Of a stretch of DNA of 64,000 nucleotides, positions 22,616-31,006 are shown one piece after another. The stretch is from Verrucomicrobiota bacterium (GTDB taxonomy: Bacteria > Verrucomicrobiota > Verrucomicrobiia > Opitutales > Opitutaceae). The stretch is from NCBI GenBank assembly GCA_028293545.1, contig JAQGOP010000051.1, positions 35,292-99,291 on the forward strand, written 5' to 3'. A program made the translations under genes and the position numbers. Numbering within the stretch: the stretch's first letter is position 1; each line of letters starts with the position of its first letter. Under the pieces are notes generated by a model that had not been told where the DNA came from, ran no database searches, and saw only the letters and a list, made by a program, of their open reading frames with translations.

Positions 22616-22827
22616 TCGCGACGACGCTGAAGATTAAAACCGAAATTCGAAGCTCGATATTCCGGTAGCGCAGGCCGCTCTCCGGCTTCGGAGAGGAGCG
22701 CCCCTTGCGCGGTGGAGCGACTTCTCCGCCAGGCGCTGTTTTGCTCCGGCGAGGCGAAGGAGTCACTGAACGCGTTAGGCAACGCGTTTCACCCCGGGCG
22801 GCGAAGGCGCCCGAAGTTCAAGGCCGG
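22616..22827. repeat. Degraded REP-like and family-2 repeats in a short gap
   Basis: A decayed forward REP-like copy (CGGTAGCGCAGGCCGCTC near 22663-22680) is followed by a reverse family-2 copy (CTGAACGCGTTAGGCAACGC at 22766-22785). No gene is seen. Confidence 0.45.
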
Positions 22828-23271
22828 TTATTTCGAAGCGCAGTTGAACATCCAGCGCAGGCCGAACTTGTCGACGAGCGTGCCGAAATATCCGCCCCAG
22901 AACATTTCCTGCAGCGGCATCTCGATTTTGCCGCCGTCGCCGAGGGCCTTAAAGAGGCGGTCGGTTTCGGGCCGGGTGTCGGGCTCGAGATTGATCGAGA
23001 TGTTATTTCCGTTCGTGAGCGTGAAGCCCATGGATTCCGGGGCGTCGGTGCCCATGAGAACGTGGCCGCCGAGGATCGGCAGCTCGATGTGCACGATGAG
23101 ATTTTGGTCCGCGGCCGATGGGGCGGGCTGGCCGGGCTGGCAGGCGTTGTTGGGAATGTCCTTGAAGCGCATTGTCGGAGCGCAGAATTCGGTGCCGAAT
23201 ACCGATTTATAAAACAGGAAGGCCTGTTCGGTGGTGCGCGCGAAATTTAGGTAGGTACTGGTACGTGGCAT
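22828..23271 (-). CDS. PhnB-like VOC protein
   Basis: This is a 147-residue protein of the PhnB-like VOC group (also annotated as 3-demethylubiquinone methyltransferase-like fold without methyltransferase activity). Diagnostic parts are YLNFARTTEQAFLFYKSVFG at the N-terminus, VHIELPILGGHVLMGTDAP, ISINLEPDTRPETDRLFKAL and the C-terminal GYFGTLVDKFGLRWMFNC. The function of the family is not established. The ATG at 23271 is the first start after the preceding stop and gives the common length for the family. It appears to be monocistronic. Confidence 0.85.
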   Translation of the reverse strand: MPRTSTYLNFARTTEQAFLFYKSVFGTEFCAPTMRFKDIPNNACQPGQPAPSAADQNLIVHIELPILGGHVLMGTDAPESMGFTLTNGNNISINLEPDTRPETDRLFKALGDGGKIEMPLQEMFWGGYFGTLVDKFGLRWMFNCASK

Positions 23272-23361
23272 GGGATGATTTTGGAAGGTTGGGGGAGATG
23301 AGGATGGCCTTGCACCTAATCAACGTTCGAAGGCCGGCATGCCGGACAAATTTTTTTGGCC

Positions 23362-23567
23362 GAAGTAGCGCAGGCGGCCCGCCTGCTTCTGCCCGAGTAG
23401 TGATTAGCGAGTAGCGATTAGTCGGACGACCAGGGTGCGGTCAGGACATCCTATCCACCACCACCATCCTATCCTATGCCTTAGGGTGCTTGGGGGTCCG
23501 GTATGCTCGCTACTCGCTACGCGCTACTCGCTACTTCCGCCGAAGCAGGCGGCCGCCTGCGCTACTT
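23362..23567. repeat. Long compound inverted repeat with two REP-like ends, second copy
   Basis: A forward repeat (23362-23391) runs into GCCCGAGTAGTGATTAGCGA, then after about 80 bp the mirror (GGTATGCTCGCTACTCGCTA) leads to a reverse repeat (23541-23567). The architecture is the same as in 1851-2032, including CTTCTGCCCGAGTAGTGA in the left arm. The reverse repeat supplies the stop codon of the lyase gene. Confidence 0.75.
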
Positions 23568-25826
23568 GCCGAGCGGATAGATCCCGGCGGTGTCCTGGTG
23601 GAAATCAAACTTTTCCTGACGCGCGAAGGTTCCTCCGGCGAGCAGGCCGTCGATCTTTTCATTTTGCTGCTGCACGCACAGTACGCGTGCGTCGCTCGTC
23701 CAGCCTGCGGCGGTCCATGGCCCCGCGGCGTGCGCGATTATGACCAAGGTCCTGATCCCGTTTTCCTGCGTGACTTCCAGCACCGCCGGCTGATCCGCGT
23801 CGCCTGGTGCGATCCAGCGGATGGACCCGACCGCGTTGGGCCACGCAGTGAGTCGATAGACCGCGGCGAAGCTGGCTGCCGTGCCCTGCTGGCGTGCGAG
23901 CGCGACGTCCTCCTGGTCTGGACCTCGGGCGAGAATGATCTGCTGGGCGGGCGCCCCCGCGACGACGGCTTGGAAAATTCCCGCCTTCATCGTCCATTCG
24001 CCGCGCCAGGTCCCGGTCGCAGGATTCGGTGCGAACGCTTTCAAATGCTGGTAACCCGCGTGGGTGCCGAGCGGCGCCGGTTCGCCGGTCGCGCCCGCGA
24101 GCGCGGAGAGTTTTCCCGCATAGCGAAACGTGCGATCCCATGTGTGGGCGGTCAGGCTGCGGCCGAGGTAGAGGTCGATCACGAGGTCGGGCGTGGTGAT
24201 CACCGTGCGATCGAGCCACACGCCCGGATATGATTCCACGGATTCGGCGCGCATCGCCTTGAAGCGCGGCGTGTCGGCGAAGATCAGGAGCTTGCCCTCG
24301 GTCGCGGCCTGGGACTCGCCATCGACGGCCATGGTGTTGTGCGCGATGGTTTGCCGCGTCCATTCCGCATGCAGCGGATCGGCGTAGCCATGCATCACGG
24401 GTTCGCCGCCCAATTCATCGCCCACGCTGCCGGGCGCGCTGCCGAAGAGGATGAGGTTGAGTTTATCGAAATGGCCGTGCGTGCCTCCGTGCGGGCCGTA
24501 GTCGAGGAGGGCGTACTTGCTCGGGTCGCGGAGGATGCCGTAGCCAAGGCTGCGGAAAAGCGCGCTGCCGACGGCGGGCACGGCGGGGATTGTCAACGGG
24601 GCGAAAAATTGCGCGGGAGTGTAGATGCTCTCCGAATCGAACAACTGGCGCGGGCTGCGGTTGATGATCGTGGCGTAGGCGGGATCACGGTAGCGGAGAT
24701 AGCCGTAATCGTAGACCATCGTCTGCCAGGTCCCGAGCTCGGCGCGTCCCGAATCGTTCACGCCGGGCAGCGTGCCGTCGGGATAGGCGTAGCGGAGCGG
24801 GGAATCGAAGAGCTGCTTGAAACGGCCGTCGCACACGTTCCAGAGATCGAGGCCTTGGTGCGCGGCGGCCTCGAAGCCCGTGGTGATCGCGTTCATGGCG
24901 AACAGCTGGTAACCGATCGCGCCCTCGCCCCACATGCCGTCGTCGCCGATGCCGGTGGCGATGGCTTCACGGAAATCGGCGGCGGCGAGGTCGACGAGAT
25001 CGCGGTCATCGAGCAGCGCGCCCGCGAGGAGCGTCGCGGCGCTGTAGAAATTCACCCAGTTGGAATAGGTCCCACGACTCGCGGGCGGCGGGGTGAAGGT
25101 CCGCCAGTCGGGATGCGAGCGGGCGCGCTGGGCGATTTCATCGACGCTGGTGCTGCGGCGGATTTCGAGGATCGCGGGGCGGATCAGCTTGGTCTCGATG
25201 AGGCGTTTGTCGTCCGCACTGAGGACATCGCCCGCGTAGAGATAATCGCAGGCCTCGATGAGCGGGATGAGCCACATCGCTTCGGAAAGGCGCTGGAAGA
25301 AAACCTTCGAGCTGTCGGATTTATTCCGTCCCGCATGCCGGGGGTAGGCTGCATAGCGCTCGGCGTAGCCCAGCAGGATCTCGCGCGCCTTGAGGGCGCA
25401 GGCGCGATCGCCATCGAGGGCGTAGGCGAAGGCGAGGATCTGGGCGCGATTGGAGAGTTTTTCGTGGAGACGGTTGGCGAGGTTCGCGACGGTGTCCTCG
25501 ATCGAGGGAAACACGATAGGTTCGCCCAAGCCGTTTTTGGCCATGCTGCACAGGGTGGCCAGGGCGGCTTTCCCGGGAGCGGATTCGTTGAGCCGGTCGC
25601 GGAAGCGGCTGAGTTCGGCCGGGGTGAAGATGAGCCGCGGGAATTCGCCGGGCTTGCCGGGTTCCGGCAGCGTGGCGCGGGCGGGAATCGCGTTCGCTTC
25701 GTCGACCTTCACGAACACCGGAGCTGCCGGGTCGTAGCCCGGAATGGATTGGGCATGCAGGGCCGCAGCTCCGAGGGAGAATGCGAGCAGCGCAAGTGCT
25801 CGCCGCAGTTTCACTTGGAATGCCAT
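23562..25826 (-). CDS. Heparinase II/III-like polysaccharide lyase
   Basis: This 754-residue secreted protein (signal peptide LALLAFSLGAAALHAQ) has an N-terminal alpha/alpha toroid typical of alginate/heparin lyases (about residues 55-420: RLIFTPAELSRFRDRLNE, QILAFAYALDGDRACALKAR, MWLIPLIEACDYL). A heparinase II/III beta-sandwich follows, including GPHGGTHGHFDKLNLILFG near residue 450, where the HGHFD histidine is a catalytic/metal-site signature. It would depolymerise an acidic polysaccharide by beta-elimination or be a related hydrolase. I chose the ATG at 25826 for the signal peptide. The stop codon lies in a REP-like repeat. It is divergent from a SelA-like PLP protein. Confidence 0.82.
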   Translation of the reverse strand: MAFQVKLRRALALLAFSLGAAALHAQSIPGYDPAAPVFVKVDEANAIPARATLPEPGKPGEFPRLIFTPAELSRFRDRLNESAPGKAALATLCSMAKNGLGEPIVFPSIEDTVANLANRLHEKLSNRAQILAFAYALDGDRACALKAREILLGYAERYAAYPRHAGRNKSDSSKVFFQRLSEAMWLIPLIEACDYLYAGDVLSADDKRLIETKLIRPAILEIRRSTSVDEIAQRARSHPDWRTFTPPPASRGTYSNWVNFYSAATLLAGALLDDRDLVDLAAADFREAIATGIGDDGMWGEGAIGYQLFAMNAITTGFEAAAHQGLDLWNVCDGRFKQLFDSPLRYAYPDGTLPGVNDSGRAELGTWQTMVYDYGYLRYRDPAYATIINRSPRQLFDSESIYTPAQFFAPLTIPAVPAVGSALFRSLGYGILRDPSKYALLDYGPHGGTHGHFDKLNLILFGSAPGSVGDELGGEPVMHGYADPLHAEWTRQTIAHNTMAVDGESQAATEGKLLIFADTPRFKAMRAESVESYPGVWLDRTVITTPDLVIDLYLGRSLTAHTWDRTFRYAGKLSALAGATGEPAPLGTHAGYQHLKAFAPNPATGTWRGEWTMKAGIFQAVVAGAPAQQIILARGPDQEDVALARQQGTAASFAAVYRLTAWPNAVGSIRWIAPGDADQPAVLEVTQENGIRTLVIIAHAAGPWTAAGWTSDARVLCVQQQNEKIDGLLAGGTFARQEKFDFHQDTAGIYPLGK

Positions 25827-25979
25827 CGGAAAACGATGCAGCACCGAGAGGAGTGGGTCACGCTTGTTACGCGCGCGAGGGAAGCCCATTCGGAATATTT
25901 GGCCGCAAAGAAGCACCCAGGACCAAGGCTCCAGAGGATTGGCCGCAAAAATGCGCAAGTTTCCGGGATTTCGAATCGA

Positions 25980-26053
25980 AACGTCCGCGCGCTTATAAGC
26001 GCTCCCAAATCTCCTTCGTAGCCACGGAAAACTTGCGCTTCTTTGCGGCCAAA
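25980..26053 (+). repeat. 73-bp direct repeat, copy 1
   Basis: It begins AACGTCCGCGCGCTTATAAG (with GCGCTTATAAGCGC palindrome) and ends ACTTGCGCTTCTTTGCGGCC. It differs from copy 2 by only a few bases. Confidence 0.7.
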
Positions 26054-26122
26054 AATTCATGGACTGACTACGAGGAATTCTTTTCGTGTGGTTCGTGGGG
26101 CCCGAATCCGGTTTTCTGATTC

Positions 26123-26152
26123 CGGAGCAGGTGAGCCGCCTGCGCTACTTCC
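26123..26152 (-). repeat. Solitary REP-like repeat (reverse)
   Basis: GGAGCAGGTGAGCCGCCTGC followed by GCTACTTCC, abutting the second 73-bp repeat. Confidence 0.65.
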
Positions 26153-26223
26153 AACGTCCGCGCGCTTATAAGCGCTTCCCAATCTCCTTCGCAGCCTCGG
26201 AAACTTGCGCTTCTTTGCGGCCA
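26153..26223 (+). repeat. 73-bp direct repeat, copy 2
   Basis: CAACGTCCGCGCGCTTATAA to CTTGCGCTTCTTTGCGGCCA; near-identical to 25980-26053 and separated from it by about 100 bp. Confidence 0.7.
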
Positions 26224-26235
26224 ACCTTCTGGACG

Positions 26236-26261
26236 ATGGAGCGTGTTGTCCCCGACGAGCG
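26236..26261 (+). repeat. Family-2 repeat (partial)
   Basis: ATGGAGCGTGTTGTCCCCGA followed by CGAGCG. Confidence 0.55.
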
Positions 26262-26381
26262 CAGGAGCGTCCAAGCAAGCTGATCTCGGACTCGTTCCGT
26301 TCTCTCGTTCTCGCATTCATTGACGGAGCAGGAACTCCCCGGTCACGGTGGAGTCCCTTCATGATTCCTCCCTTGCTCCCC

Positions 26382-27605
26382 ATGAAACGGCGCCAGTTTC
26401 TCATTCGCGCGGGACTCCTGTCTTTCGCCAGTGGTCTTATTCCCAGCCGGTTTCTTTCCGGGGTTTATGGTCAGTCCCCCGCGACGCCGGCGGTGCCGCC
26501 TGAAAGTTTTTACGCCCGGCTGAAAGTCCGGCCGGTGATCAATGCCATGGGCTCGGTGACGTTTCTCGGTGGCTCGATCATGGCGCCCGAGACGCTCGCA
26601 GCGATGGCAGACGCCTCGCGCGATTTTGTGGTGATCACGGAGCTGCTTGAAAAAGCAGGCGAGCACCTCGCGCAGTTGATCGGGGTCGAGGCCGCCTTGA
26701 TCACGACGGGCGCCGCCGGCGCCATCACGCTGGGGACCGCCGCCTGCGTCGCCGGCAGCGACTTGGAAAAAATCCAGCGATTGCCGGACACCACCGGGAT
26801 GAAAGGCGAAATCATCCTGCAGCGGAGTCACCGCAACGAATACGAAACCCAGATGCGGCTGGTGGGCGCAAAACTCATCGAGATCGAAACCCGCGAGGAA
26901 CTGGCAGCAGCCATCAACGGCCGGACCGCCATGCTCTTTTTCGTGAACAAGGCCGATCCCTACGGAAAAATCCGGCGCGATGAATGGGTGGCCTTGGGGA
27001 GGAAGCATGAGATTCCGACCTTCCTCGACGCCGCGGCCGATACTCCGCCGCAGGAGCATCTCTCGAGTTACGTCAAAATGGGATTCGATCTTGTGGCCTT
27101 CAGTGGCGGCAAAGCGCTGAGAGGACCCCAATCCACAGGGCTGCTTTTGGGCCGCAAGGATTTGGTCGATGCCGCCCGCCATCATGCCAGCCCCTATGAT
27201 CGAACGATTGGGCGCGCACTGAAGGTAGGAAAAGAAGAAGTCGCTGGCCTGGTGACCGCGGTCGAACGATTCATGAGCGCGGATCACGACGCCGACTACC
27301 GCCAGTTCGAATCCCGAGTCCGGCTAATGGGCGAGGCCTTGGCCGGAATCGGGGGAGTCCGCACCGAGCTATGGGTGCCGGAGATCGCGAATCATGTGCC
27401 GCATCTCGCCGTGGAATGGGAACCCAGCCGCATCCCGCTTTCATCCCATGAAATCGGGCAGCGCCTGATGGAGGGGGAACCGCGAATCTCGGTGCGGGAA
27501 CGCGGACAGAATGGAGTGACGGTGTCCGTCCTGATGCTGCGTCCCGGCGAGGACAAAATAGTGGCCGCGCGTTTGCATGAAGTGCTGACCGTCGCGCAAA
27601 AATAA
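26382..27605 (+). CDS. SelA-like PLP-dependent enzyme with Tat signal (D-glucosaminate ammonia-lyase type)
   Basis: This 407-residue protein belongs to the SelA/DgaE-like fold-type I PLP group. After the export signal come VRPVINAMGSVTFLGGSIMA, VEAALITTGAAGAITLGTAA, LQRSHRNEYETQMRLVGAKL and the PLP-lysine segment VAFSGGKALRGPQSTGLLLG (Lys of SGGK), in the order of D-glucosaminate ammonia-lyase and related enzymes. The N-terminus MKRRQFLIRAGLLSFASG is a twin-arginine signal, so the folded enzyme is probably exported to the periplasm, which is unusual. The ATG at 26382 begins this signal. The lyase gene is divergent, so the protein may work on amino sugars released from a polysaccharide (inference). 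Confidence 0.78.
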   Translation: MKRRQFLIRAGLLSFASGLIPSRFLSGVYGQSPATPAVPPESFYARLKVRPVINAMGSVTFLGGSIMAPETLAAMADASRDFVVITELLEKAGEHLAQLIGVEAALITTGAAGAITLGTAACVAGSDLEKIQRLPDTTGMKGEIILQRSHRNEYETQMRLVGAKLIEIETREELAAAINGRTAMLFFVNKADPYGKIRRDEWVALGRKHEIPTFLDAAADTPPQEHLSSYVKMGFDLVAFSGGKALRGPQSTGLLLGRKDLVDAARHHASPYDRTIGRALKVGKEEVAGLVTAVERFMSADHDADYRQFESRVRLMGEALAGIGGVRTELWVPEIANHVPHLAVEWEPSRIPLSSHEIGQRLMEGEPRISVRERGQNGVTVSVLMLRPGEDKIVAARLHEVLTVAQK

Positions 27606-27666
27606 ATTCGCCCGAGCGACTGATGGTCCCGCGCGCCCGGGAAGCGTATCGTCGTCGGCTTGGGCG

Positions 27667-29289
27667 CTAAGGCCGGGGAAGGGCCATTTTCGCCTGGTAA
27701 TAGCGACGCTCAGCGAGCGATTCCGCTTGGAGAAACTGATCCAGCCGCTGACGCGCTTCCAGTTTTTCGGGCTGCTCGCGCGCGATCCACGCCAGTGCGG
27801 CAAATTGCGAATCTCTACCCTGCACCTGGCTCAGGATATCGTGTTGTATCCGGCGGAGATCGGCTTGAACGGCAGTTCCGTACAGCGGTTTCACCGCGCG
27901 CACGAATGCCTCGGTGCTGCCGCGCGGGCCCAGAAGCAGATGAAGGTTTACGGTGTAGCAGCGCGTGACCTCCATGAATCCCACCAACGAGATATTCGGG
28001 GGAAACCCCGGCACATAGCCTTCGCGGACCGGAAGGAAGGGCGCGATTTCCGCCGTCACTTGCGTGCCCATGATCGCCGGCGGCCAGCCGCTCGCATTCG
28101 TCCACAGCTGGTTGCCTTGGCGGCTCGCGAGGAATTGCAGAAAATCCTTCGCTGTTTCCGGATGCCGCGAACTGCGCGCCAGGCCAAAGCACCCGGTCGC
28201 GCGAATGCCGGCTTCCGACGGAGCGCCGAGGGTGTACTGGCCGTAGTCCGGATCGTTGACGGACGGATAGGGAAGTGGGCCGGCGCCGACGGGAAACGTC
28301 ACTTGCTGACGCAGGCTCCACGCGTCCCAGCTCCCTGTGCTGATCATCAACGCCAAGCCGTTGGCGAAGCGTCGGGCAGATTCGTCGCGTTCGGATTGGA
28401 CAAACCCGGGCTGCATTTCGCCGCCAACAGCGCGCATCATCTCGAACCCGGAACGGATTTCAGGGGAATCCAGCGACCAGCTGCCGTGGAGATAATCCGT
28501 AGCATGCCGGACGGAGCCTTCGGCGGCGTTCTCATAGATCAAACCCACTGGAGCCAGGCGGGAGTCGAGCCGCTGCGTCTGGCTGTCGAACATTCGGATC
28601 ATCAACCCCAGCCCATTCGATCGCGAACCTGCGACCGGAACCAATGCTGGCCGTTCCCGCGCGGCATACGCGGCCGTGCGGCGGCACAGGTCCATGAATT
28701 CGACATAATCCGCCGGAAGCACGGTGCGGCCGGTGATTTTTTTCAGGAGATCTAGATTGTAGTACATCCGGACCGTCGGGCACGAGATCGGCACGGCGTA
28801 GTAATCAAGGAGGTTGTCAAAGTAGCCGCCCTTCATGCCGTCCAGGTAAGTCTCACGCAGGCGCACGCCCTCGAGCTCAGTCCCGCGGTTGTAGGGGTTG
28901 GGTGCTTCGGCCAAGTCCGACAGCGGCGTGAAGAACCGGGCAATGCGATCGTCGCTCGTTTCGGCATCGAGTTGGATCTCGACCAGGTCCGGCACGGTTT
29001 CGCCGACGAGCTGGGTGACAAGCCAGTTCCGGTAGATCCGCTCGGGGACGGGCATCTGGATGATCTCCACCTCGGGATGAAGCTGCATATACGCGGCGCC
29101 GATCTGGTCGAAGGCTTGCCGGGCGCCGGTCTCGAGCTGGTAGTGCGCCAGCCGAATCGTAGTGCGACCGGTGTTCTTCGCGGGACGCGCCTGCGCCTGC
29201 CAGAGAAGACCAAGCGCGAGGGCCATCAGGAAACAGGTGCCGGCCACAACCGGAGGCCGTCGTTTAAATTGCGAGGAGCGCACGGTCAT
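27667..29289 (-). CDS. Extracellular sugar-binding protein (ABC transporter type)
   Basis: This 540-residue protein has an uncleaved or cleaved N-terminal membrane segment (VVAGTCFLMALALGLLW) and the pattern of family 1 solute-binding proteins. It shows TIRLAHYQLETGARQAFDQI, YMQLHPEVEIIQMPVPERIY, LVGETVPDLVEIQLDAE, VPISCPTVRMYYNLDLLKKI and FANGLALMISTGSWDAWSLR. Such proteins capture oligosaccharides for an ABC importer. No permease or ATPase gene is nearby, so the partner is elsewhere or the protein has another role. The final 100 residues extend the family fold with a helical tail (QPEKLEARQRLDQFLQAES). Its ATG overlaps the stop of the upstream gene by 4 bp, so it is the last gene of an operon. 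Confidence 0.8.
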   Translation of the reverse strand: MTVRSSQFKRRPPVVAGTCFLMALALGLLWQAQARPAKNTGRTTIRLAHYQLETGARQAFDQIGAAYMQLHPEVEIIQMPVPERIYRNWLVTQLVGETVPDLVEIQLDAETSDDRIARFFTPLSDLAEAPNPYNRGTELEGVRLRETYLDGMKGGYFDNLLDYYAVPISCPTVRMYYNLDLLKKITGRTVLPADYVEFMDLCRRTAAYAARERPALVPVAGSRSNGLGLMIRMFDSQTQRLDSRLAPVGLIYENAAEGSVRHATDYLHGSWSLDSPEIRSGFEMMRAVGGEMQPGFVQSERDESARRFANGLALMISTGSWDAWSLRQQVTFPVGAGPLPYPSVNDPDYGQYTLGAPSEAGIRATGCFGLARSSRHPETAKDFLQFLASRQGNQLWTNASGWPPAIMGTQVTAEIAPFLPVREGYVPGFPPNISLVGFMEVTRCYTVNLHLLLGPRGSTEAFVRAVKPLYGTAVQADLRRIQHDILSQVQGRDSQFAALAWIAREQPEKLEARQRLDQFLQAESLAERRYYQAKMALPRP

Positions 29290-30128
29290 TGGCGGACGTC
29301 ACCCGGCCGGAACGGCTTGTCCCGCGACGAGGTTGGGAGGTGCGCAGGCAGGCTCGCCAGTCGCTGGGCGATCAGGGTCCGGCGGCTGTCCAGCGGAAAT
29401 CCGGCGAGAAACCGGCCATAATAGTCGCGGGCGAGCGCGCTTTGCCCGGTGGCCCGCGCCAGCTCCCCGATCGCGATCCACGTGCTGGCCTGCGTGACGG
29501 GATGGGTGATGCCCGCGCGATCGGCCACGAGCAGGTGGTCCAGGGCCCGGGTGGGCTCGAGGCCGAAGTCGATATAGGCATTGCCCAAGTTGAGATAAAA
29601 ATCCCGCCGGCCTGAAGGCGTCGTCAGTTGCGGTCCGAGCTGCTCTAACGCCGTCAGCCTCCGCTGCCGTTCTCCCGGAGAGGTATCCGCATAAGCATCG
29701 ATCAGCACCAGCTGCGCGGCTGCGCGCTCGGCCAGAGGATGTCCCGGATACTGCTCAAGGAGCTCGCCGTAGATCTGGCGCGCGGCCGTGGGCTCAGCGG
29801 GACGAACATGCAGCTCAAGCAGGCGCGCGAGGAAAAAGCGGGCGAAGGCGTCGACTTCGTCATTGGCGCGCTCGGCTGCCAACCCCTCGAGCATTTGCCG
29901 GGCCTGGCCGATGCGCTCGTCGGTGCGCGGTTGCAGGTTGAGCACGGTGACTGCCTCGCCGAGGCGGGCCACTCGCCGGGCCGGGCCGGAAACCGCGGCC
30001 GGATCGGCAAAGGCGCGGTGCGCATCGGGGAGCAGCTGCCGCGAGGCGTTTTCCCAGGCTGCGTTGTAGGGCGGAGCCGTCGCGAGGCCGGAGCTGGCCA
30101 GGACGAGAAATGAGTACAGCCATTTCAT
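29286..30128 (-). CDS. Secreted TPR-like repeat protein
   Basis: This 280-residue protein has a signal peptide (MKWLYSFLVLASSGLATA) and a mature chain made of helical pairs reminiscent of tetratricopeptide repeats, such as ARQIYGELLEQYPGHPLAERAAA, YLNLGNAYIDFGLEPTRALDHLL and WIAIGELARATGQSALARDYYGRFL. It would be a periplasmic adaptor. The ATG at 30128 overlaps the stop of the upstream SGNH hydrolase by 4 bp, and its own stop overlaps the start of the sugar-binding protein by 4 bp. This coupling points to a common function in uptake or processing of a polysaccharide. Confidence 0.75.
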   Translation of the reverse strand: MKWLYSFLVLASSGLATAPPYNAAWENASRQLLPDAHRAFADPAAVSGPARRVARLGEAVTVLNLQPRTDERIGQARQMLEGLAAERANDEVDAFARFFLARLLELHVRPAEPTAARQIYGELLEQYPGHPLAERAAAQLVLIDAYADTSPGERQRRLTALEQLGPQLTTPSGRRDFYLNLGNAYIDFGLEPTRALDHLLVADRAGITHPVTQASTWIAIGELARATGQSALARDYYGRFLAGFPLDSRRTLIAQRLASLPAHLPTSSRDKPFRPGDVRQ

Positions 30129-30934
30129 GCCCCCGTATTCCGGCCCGTGCCATCCATCGATGCAAGACGCGCCGAAGTTTTCGGCGGGGGCGAAGTCGGG
30201 GCCAACGGCGCCACGCGAGGGTCGCCCAACATCGCGGACAACTCGTCCTCCATCGCCTCCGCCCACAGGGCGTAGCCGAGCGGGGAAAGATGCAGGAAGT
30301 CGGGCATAAGCTCGCTCGCAATCAGGCCGTCGAAACCGACGAATCGGTCGCCGAAATCGAGCCAGCGGACGCGGTCCCCATCCGCGAGCTTTCGAATGAC
30401 TTGGTTCACCTGGAGGACTTTGCCCCGCCGGATGGATGGGTTTTCGCTGCGGGGCAGGATGGCGACGAGGAGAATCCTCGTGTCGGATAATTTTTCGCGA
30501 ATCCGGGCGACGATCGCGGCAACGCCCTCCGCGATCTGCCCGACGGTGTACTCTTCTCCTTCCGTGTTGTTGGTCCCGATCAGGACCACGGCGACCTCGG
30601 GACTGAGCCCATCAAGGTTCCCATGGTTCAGCCGCCAGAGAACGTGCTGCGTGCGGTCGCCACCGATCCCGAGATTCAGTGCCTTCCGGCCGGCATAGTA
30701 ATGCGCCCAGGTTTCCCGGCCCTCCTGCTCCCAGCCCTGCGTGATCGAGTCACCGACAAAGATCACCCGCGCAGCGGCACCCGCCTCGGCCGTCCGCCGG
30801 TTCAGGAGCGCCTGGCGCTCCTGCCAAGACAGCGGCTGTTCACCGGCAGGCGGCGCGACCGCGGAATGGGTCCGGGCCGATGGGCCCGGCACGAGGGGCG
30901 TGGCGGACGAGAAGGGGAGAAGGCGCGAGATCAA
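30125..30934 (-). CDS. SGNH/GDSL hydrolase (acetylesterase-like)
   Basis: This 269-residue protein has SGNH blocks in order: RVIFVGDSITQGWEQEG (block I, Ser of GDS), LNLGIGGDRTQHVLWRL (block II Gly), VVLIGTNNTEG (block III Asn) and PDFLHLSPLGYALWA (block V, Asp and His). This layout matches PAF-acetylhydrolase-like or carbohydrate acetylesterases. It would remove acetyl groups from glycans. No ATG is present near the N-terminus; the marked TTG at 30934 is the most upstream possibility and an internal GTG is an alternative. The gene leads an operon with 4-bp overlaps to the TPR-like and sugar-binding genes. Confidence 0.8.
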   Translation of the reverse strand: MISRLLPFSSATPLVPGPSARTHSAVAPPAGEQPLSWQERQALLNRRTAEAGAAARVIFVGDSITQGWEQEGRETWAHYYAGRKALNLGIGGDRTQHVLWRLNHGNLDGLSPEVAVVLIGTNNTEGEEYTVGQIAEGVAAIVARIREKLSDTRILLVAILPRSENPSIRRGKVLQVNQVIRKLADGDRVRWLDFGDRFVGFDGLIASELMPDFLHLSPLGYALWAEAMEDELSAMLGDPRVAPLAPTSPPPKTSARLASMDGTGRNTGA

Positions 30935-30967
30935 TTTGATTCGGTGAGTGGGAGGAAAAAGGGGCCA

Positions 30968-31000
30968 GGCTGCATCCCGAAAACGTTTCAGGATGCAGCC
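30968..31000 (-). terminator. Probable terminator of the GH9 gene
   Basis: GGCTGCATCC (30968-30977) and GGATGCAGCC (30991-31000) form a perfect 10-bp stem with a 13-nt loop. Read on the minus strand it follows the GH9 stop codon by a few bases and is trailed by TGGCCCCTTTTT. It separates the GH9 transcript from the downstream SGNH operon. Confidence 0.65.
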
Positions 31001-31006
31001 GGGTCA

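Larger units (their letters stand above)
25827..26381. other. Intergenic region of tandem 73-bp repeats
   Basis: The 555 bp between the divergent lyase and SelA-like genes are almost fully occupied by repeats: two direct copies of a 73-bp unit (25980-26053 and 26153-26223), partial inverted copies of its end (25901-25916, 25941-25967), a reverse REP-like repeat (26123-26152) and a family-2 repeat (26236-26261). Promoters of both genes must lie within or at the edges of these elements. Confidence 0.5.

Noticed and set aside
21365..22630. A 421-codon plus-strand frame opposite the EntS-like transporter
   Set aside because: Highly charged low-complexity product, a mirror of hydrophobic codons in the transporter.
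24339..26021. A 560-codon plus-strand frame opposite the heparinase-like gene
   Set aside because: Antisense shadow of the lyase gene; no motif, compositionally odd, extends through repeats.
25980..26223. Two spaced direct repeats as a CRISPR array
   Set aside because: Only two units of 73 bp, a spacer that itself holds another repeat, and no cas genes in the window.
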